From NCBI GenBank assembly GCA_007988785.1, contig BJUU01000001.1, positions 248,001 to 312,000 of the forward strand: a stretch of 64,000 nt of DNA, written 5' to 3'. The DNA comes from Agrococcus baldri (GTDB lineage Bacteria; Actinomycetota; Actinomycetes; Actinomycetales; Microbacteriaceae). Below, one piece after another: positions 8,830-16,574 of the stretch. Every line of letters starts with the position of its first letter. Position 1 is the first letter of the stretch. The notes under the pieces are model-generated. The model was not told where the DNA came from. It was given only the letters and a program-made list of their open reading frames with translations, and did not search any database. A program made the translations under genes and the position numbers.

Positions 8830-11800
8830 TCGGTGACCTCCGGGAGGACGTGGATGGCGCACTGGCCGAACGAGAAGTCGTCGTAGCAGTGCTCTGCGGG
8901 CGACGCCGAGAACGCCGCGCCGCCCATGGTCTCGATCGCCGCGCGCAGGTGCTCGGCGAAGTGCTCGCGCACCGCGTCGAACTCGGGCGTCTCGACGACC
9001 TTGCTGCGGGTGCTCACGCGCGGCATGAAGAGCCGCGCCTCGGTCTTCGACTCGGCCGGCACGCCCTCGATCGCGCCGAGCGAGATGGCGAACTGGTAGG
9101 CGCGCAGCTGCAGGTTGCCGAGCTCCGCGTGGTTGTCGGGCTTGTGCTTGCCCGTCTTCAGGTCGACGACCCGCACGGTGCCGTCCTCGCCGTGCTCGAG
9201 CCAGTCGATCGAGCCCTTCAGCCGGCTGCCGTCGTCGAACTCCACGGAGAAGCGCGCCTCGTGCTCGCCCGCCTCGACCCGCCAGCGCTCCCCGCGCAGC
9301 CGCTGGAAGTAGTCGGCGATCTGCGCCGCGACCGGTGGGATGTCTGCTCGCTGCTGGAGGGCCTCCCACGACGACTCGTGCACCAGCTCGCCGACGCGGG
9401 CGTCGATCGCGGCCTCGAGCGCCGCGGCGTCGGTGGCGTCGACCGTCTCGACGGCCTCGTGCACGATCGTGCCGAAGCCCGCGGCGCGGTTCGAGGTCGA
9501 GCCCGCGAGCCGGTCGATGACCCACGCGACCTGGCACTCGTCGAGCTTCTGCATCGACGATGGCGAGGCGACGACCGGTTCGTCGAGATCGAGGCGCTCG
9601 GCGGTGGTGACGGGCGCGAGGCCCGCCCACTCGGCGGTCGCGGCCCCCGGCACGCCCTCGGCCGCGAGCCGCTGGAGCGCGGCGGCAGCCGCCGCATCGT
9701 CGCGCTCGACGACCCGGCGCCGCAGGTGGGCGACGAGCGAGCGCAGCGAGTGCCACGCCTCGGCGTGCGGCGGCACCCGCGTCACGCCGGCGGTGAACGG
9801 CGAGGGCTGCTCGTCGTCGCTCTCGACGGCGGCGAGCACGACGGTGGTGCGCGCGGTCGACACCGCCTTGGCGAAGGTGCGCAGCTCGTCGTGCAGCACG
9901 GCGGTGCGCGCATCCTCGGTGCCGTCGCCGTCGAGCCGGTTCGCGCCCAGCAGCGAGCCGCGCGGGCGCAGGTTGGGCCAGACGCCGTCCTGCAGGCCCG
10001 CGACCACGACGGTGTCGAGCTCGCGCCCCACGAACTGCCCGGGGGTGCCGATCGCGACCCTCGCGCCCTCGGTGCGGGCGGCGAGCGAGTCGTCGTCGAC
10101 GCTGGAGGCGAGCCACGCGTCGACGAAGCCGCCCGTGTCGACGTCGGGACGGCGCTCGATGAGGCGGGCGACCTGGTCGAACAGCGCCACGACCGCGTCC
10201 AGCCGCCGGTTCGCGAGCGCGCGCTCGACGCTGCCGCCCTCGAGCGCGGCGCGCTGCCACGCGTCGGCGACACCCGCGGCGGCCCACGCCGCCCACAGCA
10301 CCTGATCGGCGGAGCCCGCGGCCTCCGCCTCGACGAGCGCGCGGGCCTCGCCCAGCATGCGCGAGAGGCGCCGCGCCGCCGAGGCGCCGACGCGCGCCCC
10401 GCGCAGCTCGGCCAGCGCGTCCGGCTGCTCGACGGCCTCCCGCACGAGCTCGGCACCGGGCACGTGCACCTCGCCGCCGTCGGCGATGATGCGGTGCCGC
10501 AGCGCGCGCTTGAGGCGGCGCACCGCGAGCGCGTCGAGCCCGAGCAGGTCGCTGCGCAGCAGCTGCTCGGCGAGGGCGCCCGTGAGCGGCGCTCGCCCGG
10601 TCGCGACCGCGAGCACCTGCACGAGCGCCTCGACCACCGGCGCCTCGCGCAGCCGCGTCGGGCCGCCGGAGGCGATCGGCACGTCGAGGGCCGAGAGCAT
10701 CGAGGCGAGCTCGGTCGCCGCTCGGCCCGTGCGCACGATGATGCCGATCGCGTCGTGCGCGATCCCCTCGCGGCGCCGCTCGTGGATGACGCGGGCGATC
10801 TGCCGCGCCTGCTCCTCGAGCGAATCGGCCACCCGCAGCTCGACGAGGCCGGGCGCGGCCGCGGCGGCGGCGGCGCCGCGATGGTCGCTCGCGCCGGCCG
10901 CGCCGATGCCCTGCGCGAGGCTCGCCGCGAACGCGCGCAGGATCTCGCCGTGGCGGTGATCCCGTCGCAGCAGCAGCCGGTGCCCCGCCCGCTCGGCGAA
11001 GCCCAGGCGCCCCGGCAGCGCCGCCAGCAGCGCTGGATCGGCACCGCGGAAGCCGCCGGTGGTCGTGTCGGGGTCACCGAAGGCGATCACCGTCGCGCCG
11101 CGGCCGCGCAGCGCCTCGAGCAGCACGACGGCGCCCTCCGTGAGCTCCTGCGCGTCGTCGACGAGCACGAGCGAGGGCACCGGCACGTCGGTCGCGGCGA
11201 TGCGGGTGGCCGCGGTGCGTAGCAGCGAGGCGGCCGTGACGGCGTCGGCACCGCGACGCTCGAGGCGCTGCAACCGCTCGAACTCCGCCATGAAGGCGCC
11301 GGCCGCGACCCACTCGGGAACGTCCCTCGACGCGCCCTCGCGCGCCAGCGCATCCGCCCCCATGCCCCGCTCGGCCGCCGCCGCCATGAGCTCGCGCAGC
11401 TCGGCGCGGAAGCCAGGCTGCTCGCGCACCTCTGCGCCCAGATGCTGTGGCCAGTCGGGGCCGCCGGCCAGGCCGGCCGCGGCGTCGTCGGCGTGACCGG
11501 CGAGCATCGCGGCGATGATGCGATCCTGCTCGGCGCCCGAGAGCAGTTGCGGCGCGGGGCGGCCCTCGGCGAGCGCCGCCGCCGTCAGCACGGCGTGCGC
11601 GAACGAGGGCATCGAGCGGGCGAGCGGGCCCGGCGTGACGAGCGCGGTGCGGGCGGCGAGCCGGTCGCGCAGCGCGGTCGCCGCCTGCCGCGAACCCGCG
11701 ACCACCAGCAGCCCCGCGGGCTCGAGGCCCGCGTCGAGGCGAGCCGCGGCGAGCTCGACGAGGGTGGTGGTCTTGCCCGACCCCGCCACGCCGAGCACGA

Positions 11801-11873
11801 TGGCCGATGCGCCCGCGGGCAGGGCGAGCACGGCGCGCTGCGAGTCGTCGAGGGTCACGGGCTGGTCGGTCAC
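8826..11873 (-). CDS. adnA: AdnA-type helicase-nuclease subunit with degenerate motor
   Basis: 1015 residues from GTG 11873. Walker A GVAGSGKT (residues 28-35) is intact, but Walker B reads LVLVDDAQE instead of DExQD and motif III reads GDPDTTTGGFRG, lacking the conserved Gln. The C-terminal nuclease shows GTIVHEAVE, KGSIDWLEH, VVDLKTGKH and QLRAYQFA. Three cysteines occur in the nuclease region (DECQVAW, EHCYDDF, GQCAIH), which may relate to the Fe-S cluster of this enzyme class, though a cluster usually needs four ligands. A -10-like TACCGT is 6 nt before the GTG. The upstream reading-frame extension to 12074 is unlikely because it covers the divergent DUF3107 gene. Confidence 0.9.
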   Translation of the reverse strand: MTDQPVTLDDSQRAVLALPAGASAIVLGVAGSGKTTTLVELAAARLDAGLEPAGLLVVAGSRQAATALRDRLAARTALVTPGPLARSMPSFAHAVLTAAALAEGRPAPQLLSGAEQDRIIAAMLAGHADDAAAGLAGGPDWPQHLGAEVREQPGFRAELRELMAAAAERGMGADALAREGASRDVPEWVAAGAFMAEFERLQRLERRGADAVTAASLLRTAATRIAATDVPVPSLVLVDDAQELTEGAVVLLEALRGRGATVIAFGDPDTTTGGFRGADPALLAALPGRLGFAERAGHRLLLRRDHRHGEILRAFAASLAQGIGAAGASDHRGAAAAAAAPGLVELRVADSLEEQARQIARVIHERRREGIAHDAIGIIVRTGRAATELASMLSALDVPIASGGPTRLREAPVVEALVQVLAVATGRAPLTGALAEQLLRSDLLGLDALAVRRLKRALRHRIIADGGEVHVPGAELVREAVEQPDALAELRGARVGASAARRLSRMLGEARALVEAEAAGSADQVLWAAWAAAGVADAWQRAALEGGSVERALANRRLDAVVALFDQVARLIERRPDVDTGGFVDAWLASSVDDDSLAARTEGARVAIGTPGQFVGRELDTVVVAGLQDGVWPNLRPRGSLLGANRLDGDGTEDARTAVLHDELRTFAKAVSTARTTVVLAAVESDDEQPSPFTAGVTRVPPHAEAWHSLRSLVAHLRRRVVERDDAAAAAALQRLAAEGVPGAATAEWAGLAPVTTAERLDLDEPVVASPSSMQKLDECQVAWVIDRLAGSTSNRAAGFGTIVHEAVETVDATDAAALEAAIDARVGELVHESSWEALQQRADIPPVAAQIADYFQRLRGERWRVEAGEHEARFSVEFDDGSRLKGSIDWLEHGEDGTVRVVDLKTGKHKPDNHAELGNLQLRAYQFAISLGAIEGVPAESKTEARLFMPRVSTRSKVVETPEFDAVREHFAEHLRAAIETMGGAAFSASPAEHCYDDFSFGQCAIHVLPEVTE

Positions 11874-11950
11874 ATCACGACGGTATCCAGCCCTGCCCAC
11901 ACGCTGTTCGCCCCGCGCGGACGCGGGCGAGAGGCGGGCATCCGTGTCGG

Positions 11951-11956
11951 TATCCT
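11951..11956 (+). promoter_or_regulatory. -10 box TATCCT, probable leaderless start of DUF3107 gene
   Basis: TATCCT lies 7 nt before the ATG at 11964, the spacing expected for leaderless transcription. A partial GGGAG also falls in the gap but would be inside the untranscribed region. Confidence 0.5.
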
Positions 11957-11963
11957 CGGGAGC

Positions 11964-12182
11964 ATGGACATCCGCATCGGCATCAAGGACTCTGCGCGCG
12001 AGATCGCGTTCGACTCGGCGCAGTCGCCCAAGGAGGTCGAGGAGGCCGTGGTCGCCGCGCTCGACTCCGGGCACCTCACGCTCGACGACGCGAAGGGCCG
12101 CCGCTACATCGTGCCGAGCGCCGGCATCGCCTACGTCGAGATCGGCAGCGAGTCGACCCGCAAGATCGGGTTCGTCGCCTGA
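11964..12182 (+). CDS. DUF3107 small conserved protein
   Basis: 72 residues beginning MDIRIGIKDSAREIAFD and ending RKIGFVA. This compact beta-alpha protein is a conserved actinobacterial family (TB9.4-like) with no known function, regularly found near the adn and rhl helicase genes. Divergent from adnA. The downstream membrane-protein gene starts on the last base of its stop codon (TGATG), so the two are coupled. Confidence 0.88.
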   Translation: MDIRIGIKDSAREIAFDSAQSPKEVEEAVVAALDSGHLTLDDAKGRRYIVPSAGIAYVEIGSESTRKIGFVA

Positions 12183-12487
12183 TGCTGCCCATCCTGGTGC
12201 TCGTGCCCATGGTGATGGGGGCGGCGATCGGGCTGCTGACGCGCTACCTGCTGCCCGGTCGCGCGTGGGTGGGGCTGTTCCTCAACCCGCTCGCGGCCGC
12301 CGCGGCCGCGGGCATCGTGTGGACCATCGGCGCGCTCATGGGCGCGGCCGTCGACAACGGCTGGCTGTGGGTGCTCAGCCTGCTCGCGGCGCTGCTCGTC
12401 TCGGTCGTCATCCCGCGCATCCTGCCGGCGCGGCGCGCGAAGGCCGACGAGCGCTACCTCACCCAGCTGCGCGCGACCAAGGCCTGA
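12182..12487 (+). CDS. small hydrophobic membrane protein, unknown function
   Basis: 101 residues with three hydrophobic segments (about 4-24, 30-52 and 58-78) and a basic C-terminal tail RRAKADERYLTQ. Start ATG 12182 shares one base with the DUF3107 stop. I do not recognise a family; it is typical of small actinobacterial inner-membrane proteins. Its 3' end faces the MiaE-like gene across 11 nt. Confidence 0.7.
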   Translation: MLPILVLVPMVMGAAIGLLTRYLLPGRAWVGLFLNPLAAAAAAGIVWTIGALMGAAVDNGWLWVLSLLAALLVSVVIPRILPARRAKADERYLTQLRATKA

Positions 12488-12498
12488 GCCGGCACCGC

Positions 12499-13224
12499 TC
12501 AGGCGGTGAGGCCCAGCTCGTCCATGCGGCGGGTGTGCGAGGCGACGATGTCGTTGAACGCGGGCTCGAGCCGCTTCTGGCTCGGCACCGCCCGGCCCGT
12601 GGCGTCGGGCCCGTTGACCGCCAGGTACATCTGCAGCAGCACGTCGCCGACGAGCCTGCGCCCCCACACCGCCATGCGGTCGGAGAGCCTCGGGGTGCCG
12701 CGGATGGCCTCGAGCAGCAGCCGCACGAGGTGCGGATGGGCGCTCTCGCCGCGCAGCGCGCGCAGCATGGCGTCCTGATCGTCCTCCGGCAGGCCCGGCA
12801 CGATCGCGACGAAGAAGTCCTCCAGCAGTCCGGAGACCACGTGGATGGCGAGCAGCTGCTCGTACCAGTCGGCGCCGTCGATGGCGCGGGAGAACTCCCT
12901 GGTCGACTCCGTGAACGGCTGCATCGCCGCATCCGCCTCGGCGTCCTCGGCCTCGAGGATGCGCGCGAAGGCGCCGGAGCGGCTCGCGTGGACGCGCACC
13001 ACCTCTGCCACCGCGACGCGCGCCTCGAGCGAGGGGGCCTGCTCGAGCACGCGCCCAGCCTTGGCGACGAGCGCCAGCTCGAGCGCGAGCGCCTGGCCGA
13101 CGAAGGGCACGAGCGCGGGGCGGACGTCGGAGAGCAGCACGCGGTCGCCGAGCACCGGCACCCGGTGCTGCCGCAGGAGCTGGCGCGTCACATCGCGCGG
13201 CGTCCGGTCGAACCACTTCACCAC
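12499..13224 (-). CDS. ferritin-like fold protein, MiaE-like
   Basis: 241 residues, almost all helical, resembling the PF13794 MiaE_2 family of actinobacterial ferritin-fold proteins that accompany DEAD-box helicase genes. Helices contain spaced acidic residues (RILEAEDAEAD, DWYEQLLAIHVVSGLLEDFF) that could ligate a di-iron centre, but I cannot confirm an EX2H pair; tRNA hydroxylation is therefore not claimed. GTG 13224 is the annotated start; a second in-frame GTG follows directly. Divergent from the helicase gene. Confidence 0.75.
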   Translation of the reverse strand: MVKWFDRTPRDVTRQLLRQHRVPVLGDRVLLSDVRPALVPFVGQALALELALVAKAGRVLEQAPSLEARVAVAEVVRVHASRSGAFARILEAEDAEADAAMQPFTESTREFSRAIDGADWYEQLLAIHVVSGLLEDFFVAIVPGLPEDDQDAMLRALRGESAHPHLVRLLLEAIRGTPRLSDRMAVWGRRLVGDVLLQMYLAVNGPDATGRAVPSQKRLEPAFNDIVASHTRRMDELGLTA

Positions 13225-13272
13225 GTCCAGGAGTCTAGGGGCGGTGCGCAGCCTTCCGACGCATGCCGCCGG

Positions 13273-13278
13273 TAGGAT
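13273..13278 (+). promoter_or_regulatory. -10 box TAGGAT for the DEAD-box helicase gene
   Basis: TAGGAT would place transcription start near 13285, downstream of the ATG at 13263. This argues that the helicase starts at the TTG at 13311 and not at that ATG. Confidence 0.5.
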
Positions 13279-13310
13279 CGTCGGAGCATACGAACAGGCG
13301 GAACACTCCT

Positions 13311-14825
13311 TTGACTTTCCAAGACCTCAACATCGACGCCGACATGGTCCAGGCGCTCGCAGACAAGGGCATCCTCGAGCCCTTCCCGATCCAGCAGCAG
13401 ACGATCCCCCTCGCGCTGAGCGGACAGGACATCATCGGCCAGGCCAAGACCGGCACCGGCAAGACCTTCGCGTTCGGCCTGCCGCTCTCGCAGCGGCTGG
13501 GCGCCGACCCCGGCCACGGCGTGCAGGCGCTCATCGTCGTGCCCACGCGCGAGCTCGCCGTGCAGGTGACGGAGGACATGGAGCTCATCACCTCCAACCG
13601 CCCCACCACGGTCGTCTCCATCTACGGCGGCAAGGCCTACGAGGGCCAGATCGACCAGCTCAAGGCCGGCGCGCAGATCGTGGTCGGCACCCCCGGGCGC
13701 CTCCTCGATCTCGTGCAGCAGCGCATCCTCGACCTCTCCAAGGTGCAGGAGATGGTGCTCGACGAGGCCGACCGCATGCTCGACCTGGGCTTCCTGCCCG
13801 ACGTCGAGAAGCTGTTCTCGAAGGTGCCGGCGGTGCGCCACACGATGCTGTTCTCGGCCACCATGCCGGACGCCATCGTGGGCCTCGCGCGCCGCTTCAT
13901 GTCGCGCCCGCTGCACATCCGTGCCGCAGGCGTCGACGAGACGATCGCGCAGGCCAACATCGAGCACATCGTCTACCGGGCGCACGCGCTCGACAAGGAC
14001 GAGGTGGTCTCGCGCATCCTGCAGGCCGAGGGCCGCGGCAAGGTCGTCGTGTTCACGCGCACCAAGCGCGCCGCTTCGCGCCTCACCGAGGAGCTCATCG
14101 ACCGCGGCTTCAATGCCGCCGCCGTGCACGGCGACATGAGCCAGGAGGCTCGCGAGCGCGCGATGGCGCAGTTCAAGGCGGGCAAGAAGGATGTGCTGAT
14201 CGCCACCGATGTCGCAGCCCGCGGCATCGACGTCGACGACATCACGCACGTCATCAACCACACGCTCCCCGAGGATGAGAAGGCATACCTGCACCGCGTC
14301 GGCCGCACCGGCCGCGCGGGGCGCACGGGCATCGCCGTCACCTTCGTCGACTGGGATGACCTGCACAAGTGGGCGCTCATCGACCGGGCCCTCGAGTTCA
14401 ACAGGCCGGAACCGGTCGAGACCTACTCCTCCAGCCCGCACCTGTACAGCGACCTGAACATCCCCGAGGGCGTCAAGGGCCGGCTCAGCACGACGCCTCC
14501 CAACAAGGAGGCCAAGCGCGAGGGCGTCGCGCCCGGCGGCCGGTCCGGCCGCGACGGCGAGCGGCGCACCGAGCGCTCCGAGCGCTCGGAGGGCGACGGC
14601 CGGCGTCGCCGCAGCAGGGGCGGCCGCGGTCGCTCGGGCGGCGGCGAGGGCCAGAGGGCGGATGCGTCGGCGCAGCCCCGCGAGCAGCACGCGGAGGGCC
14701 GTGGCACGCACGACGGCGGCGGCAACGAGCACCACGACGGCAACCCGGCGCCCCGGCGCCGGCGTCGCCGACGCTCGGGCGGTGGCGGCGGCGGCGCGAA
14801 CGCGCCCCAGGCCCCGCAGGCCTGA
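13311..14825 (+). CDS. DEAD-box ATP-dependent RNA helicase (RhlE/CshA type)
   Basis: 504 residues from TTG 13311 (M-TFQDLNID). Motifs: AKTGTGKT (I), PTRELA (Ia), GTPGR (Ib), DEAD (II, in VLDEADRML), SAT (III), VVFTRTK (IV), TDVAARGIDV (V), HRVGRTGRAG (VI). The C-terminal 110 residues are Arg/Gly/Ser-rich, a typical RNA-binding tail. The alternative ATG at 13263 would add 16 residues but lies upstream of the likely -10 box. Likely remodels structured RNA in ribosome assembly or mRNA decay. A stem-loop follows the stop, then the 20-bp repeat arrays. Confidence 0.93.
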   Translation: MTFQDLNIDADMVQALADKGILEPFPIQQQTIPLALSGQDIIGQAKTGTGKTFAFGLPLSQRLGADPGHGVQALIVVPTRELAVQVTEDMELITSNRPTTVVSIYGGKAYEGQIDQLKAGAQIVVGTPGRLLDLVQQRILDLSKVQEMVLDEADRMLDLGFLPDVEKLFSKVPAVRHTMLFSATMPDAIVGLARRFMSRPLHIRAAGVDETIAQANIEHIVYRAHALDKDEVVSRILQAEGRGKVVVFTRTKRAASRLTEELIDRGFNAAAVHGDMSQEARERAMAQFKAGKKDVLIATDVAARGIDVDDITHVINHTLPEDEKAYLHRVGRTGRAGRTGIAVTFVDWDDLHKWALIDRALEFNRPEPVETYSSSPHLYSDLNIPEGVKGRLSTTPPNKEAKREGVAPGGRSGRDGERRTERSERSEGDGRRRRSRGGRGRSGGGEGQRADASAQPREQHAEGRGTHDGGGNEHHDGNPAPRRRRRRRSGGGGGGANAPQAPQA

Positions 14826-14839
14826 CCCACCACAGCAAC

Positions 14840-14879
14840 CGGCGACGGCCGCTCCGCATCGGCGGCGAGGCCGTCGCCG
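14840..14879 (+). terminator. stem-loop after the DEAD-box helicase gene
   Basis: CGGCGACGGCC at 14840-14850 is the exact reverse complement of 14869-14879, an 11-bp GC stem with an 18-nt loop, starting 15 nt after the stop. There is no U tract, as is common for actinobacterial terminators. Confidence 0.55.
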
Positions 14880-14960
14880 TCCCGCCTCCGCGGGGCGGCC
14901 GTTCGCGTGGGCATGGCGCCGCTCTCCTCCGCAGGGTGCCACGCGCCACCCCCTCCCCAC

Positions 14961-15080
14961 GTGAGTGGCGGCTCCCGCACGTGAGTGGCGGCTCCCGCAC
15001 CTGAGTGGCGGCTCCCGCACCTGAGCGGCGGCTCCCGCATCTGAGCGGCGGCTCCCGCACGTGAGTGGCGGCTCCCGCAC
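14961..15080 (+). repeat. array A: six tandem 20-bp units
   Basis: Six contiguous units with consensus STGAGYGGCGGCTCCCGCAY. Units 1, 2 and 6 are identical (GTGAGTGGCGGCTCCCGCAC); units 3-5 differ at one to three positions. There are no spacers, and period and phase are exact. On the opposite strand the unit is 14/20 identical to the unit of array B. The array lies in the non-coding gap between the convergent helicase and PHP gene groups. Reading frames across it are artefacts of the repeat. Confidence 0.95.
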
Positions 15081-15140
15081 GTCTGCCGGTCCGGTCTGGC
15101 ATCGCAGGGCCAGCTGCTCCTCTGCGCTCTCGGAGTCCCG
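15081..15140. other. 60-bp spacer between the inverted arrays
   Basis: Unique sequence of exactly 60 bp (three repeat periods) separating array A from array B. It contains short inverted segments (GCCGGTCCGGTCTGGC) but no gene or clear promoter. It would form the loop if the two arrays paired. Confidence 0.7.
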
Positions 15141-15340
15141 CACGGCGCCACTCAGACGCGCAAGCCGCCACTCGAACGCGCAAGGCGCCACTCGAACGCG
15201 CAAGGCGCCACTCAGACACGCAAGGCGCCACTCAGACACGCAAGGCGCCACTCAGACACGCAAGGCGCCACTCAGACGCGCAAGGCGCCAGTCAGGCGCG
15301 CAAGGCGCCACTCGAACGCGGAAGACGCCACTCACGCGCG
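15141..15340 (+). repeat. array B: ten tandem 20-bp units, inverted relative to array A
   Basis: Ten contiguous units close to CAAGGCGCCACTCAGACGCG. Three (15201-15260) are identical, others vary mainly in CAGAC/CGAAC, and the first and last are the most divergent. Each unit holds the palindrome GGCGCC or a variant, followed by ACTC. The core GCGCCACTCA is complementary, with one mismatch, to the core of array A. The flank 15341-15390 shows nothing recognisable before the stop of the small gene at 15391. Confidence 0.95.
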
Positions 15341-15390
15341 GACACGGGGCTGGGGTCACCGCGGGGCGGTCGCGGCAGCGTGCTTGCGCG

Positions 15391-15618
15391 TCACTGCTCG
15401 TGGAGCGTGCGCGGAACCATGCGACCCGCTTCTGCATCGAAGCCGCAGCGCACGAGGGCGAGGCGATCGAGCACGGCAGCGGACGGGTCACCCGGCATCG
15501 CAACGATGGTCGCGCCCCAGCGAGCACCTCCTTCGCCCGGTGCCGCATCGAGGTCGAGATCGCCGCGCAGCACCCGCTCCCGCGAACGGTCGTGGATCGC
15601 AGCGAGAGCCGGGTGCAT
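15391..15618 (-). CDS. small hypothetical protein coupled to the PHP gene
   Basis: 75 residues, MHPALAAIHDRSRERVL and onward to RMVPRTLHEQ. Its ATG (15618) shares a base with the TGA of the upstream PHP gene (TGATG), indicating translational coupling, and its codon use is the same GC-rich type as its neighbours. No motif or membrane segment is visible and I do not recognise a family. It could be a genuine short protein or the remnant of a longer gene, since it ends 50 nt from the repeat array. Confidence 0.5.
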   Translation of the reverse strand: MHPALAAIHDRSRERVLRGDLDLDAAPGEGGARWGATIVAMPGDPSAAVLDRLALVRCGFDAEAGRMVPRTLHEQ

Positions 15619-16514
15619 CACACCGGCAGCACGGGCGCCCAGCCGGTCGCGCGGCGCACGATCTCGGCCACCACCGCGGGATCGGTGGTGTGCTCCCCCA
15701 GCCGGTTCGGCTTGCCCGCGCCGTGGTAGTCGCTCGATCCGGTCACGAGCAGCCCGTAGCGCTCGGCGTCCGCGAGCAGCCGCCGCCGGGCGGGCTCGTC
15801 GTTGTCGCGGTGCCACACCTCGACGCCCTCGAGGCCGGCCACGACCAGGTCGCCGAGCACGCCCATCCGCATGACCGGTCGGCCGCGCGCGGCCGGATGC
15901 GCCAGCACCGCCACGCCGCCCGCCTCGCGGATGATGCCGATCGCCTGCTCGGGCGTCGGCGCCCGATGCGGCTGGTAGTAGCCGCCCTGCCAGTGCAGGA
16001 TGCTCTCGAACGCGCTCGAGCGGTCGGGCACGATGCCGAGCGAGACGAGCGCGTCGGCGATGTGCGGGCGGCCGATCGTGGCGCCGGGCGCCGAGTGCTG
16101 CTCGACGTGCGCCCAGGTGAGCGGGTAGTCCTTGCCGATCGCGTGCACCATGCGCTCGGCGCGCGTGACGCGCTCGGTGCGGATGCGCTCGCGCTCGCCC
16201 ATGAACGCCGCGGACTCGGGGTCGAGCAGGTAGCCGAGCACGTGCACGCTCGCCTCCAGGATCTGCGACGAGAACTCGACCCCCGGCAGCAGCGCGACCC
16301 CCGTCTCGTGCGCCGCCTCGGTCGCCTCGACCCAGCCGCTCACGGTGTCGTGGTCGGTGAGCGCGACCGCGCCCAGCCCGGCGGCCGCGGCCGCGCGCAC
16401 GACGTCGGCAGGCGCATCCGTGCCGTCGGACTCGCGCGAGTGCGCGTGCAGGTCGGCGGGGCCGGCCGCAGCCCAGTCGAAGACCGGCGGCTCGTCGAAC
16501 CCAGCATGCTCCAT
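15618..16514 (-). CDS. PHP domain phosphoesterase (TrpH/RNase AM-like)
   Basis: 298 residues with the PHP metal-site motifs DLHAHSRESDG (about 21-31), ALTDHDT, PGVEFSS, GRPHIADAL, VLAHPAARG and GSSDYHGAGK. This set fits the YciV/TrpH group, which hydrolyses nucleoside 3',5'-bisphosphates and/or trims RNA 5' ends with a trinuclear metal centre. A -10 box lies 6 nt upstream of ATG 16514, suggesting a leaderless mRNA. Divergent from the EEP hydrolase gene. Confidence 0.9.
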   Translation of the reverse strand: MEHAGFDEPPVFDWAAAGPADLHAHSRESDGTDAPADVVRAAAAAGLGAVALTDHDTVSGWVEATEAAHETGVALLPGVEFSSQILEASVHVLGYLLDPESAAFMGERERIRTERVTRAERMVHAIGKDYPLTWAHVEQHSAPGATIGRPHIADALVSLGIVPDRSSAFESILHWQGGYYQPHRAPTPEQAIGIIREAGGVAVLAHPAARGRPVMRMGVLGDLVVAGLEGVEVWHRDNDEPARRRLLADAERYGLLVTGSSDYHGAGKPNRLGEHTTDPAVVAEIVRRATGWAPVLPV

Positions 16515-16520
16515 GGCGCC

Positions 16521-16526
16521 AGCCTA
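16521..16526 (-). promoter_or_regulatory. -10 box TAGGCT for the PHP gene, leaderless
   Basis: On the minus strand TAGGCT is followed by 6 nt (GGCGCC) and then the ATG at 16514. Confidence 0.5.
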
Positions 16527-16562
16527 CGCGCGCGCCCGCCGCCGAGGCGGCGCCCGATCGCC

Positions 16563-16568
16563 TACCCT
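16563..16568 (+). promoter_or_regulatory. -10 box TACCCT for the EEP hydrolase gene, leaderless
   Basis: TACCCT is followed by 6 nt (CATGAC) and GTG 16575. This spacing decides the start of the gene, since the reading frame is open far upstream. Confidence 0.5.
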
Positions 16569-16574
16569 CATGAC

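Noticed and set aside
8826..11873. AdnA and AdnB as a novel defence system
   Set aside because: Domain order, gene order and neighbours match the known actinobacterial AdnAB repair nuclease.
11874..12074. N-terminal extension of adnA to an upstream ATG
   Set aside because: It would cover the DUF3107 gene and its promoter, and the extra residues do not fit the family.
14961..15340. CRISPR array
   Set aside because: The 20-bp units are directly contiguous with no unique spacers, and no cas gene is in the window.
14961..15340. Coding frames across the repeat arrays on both strands
   Set aside because: Repeat periodicity keeps frames open; translations are Arg/Ser-rich and lack start signals.
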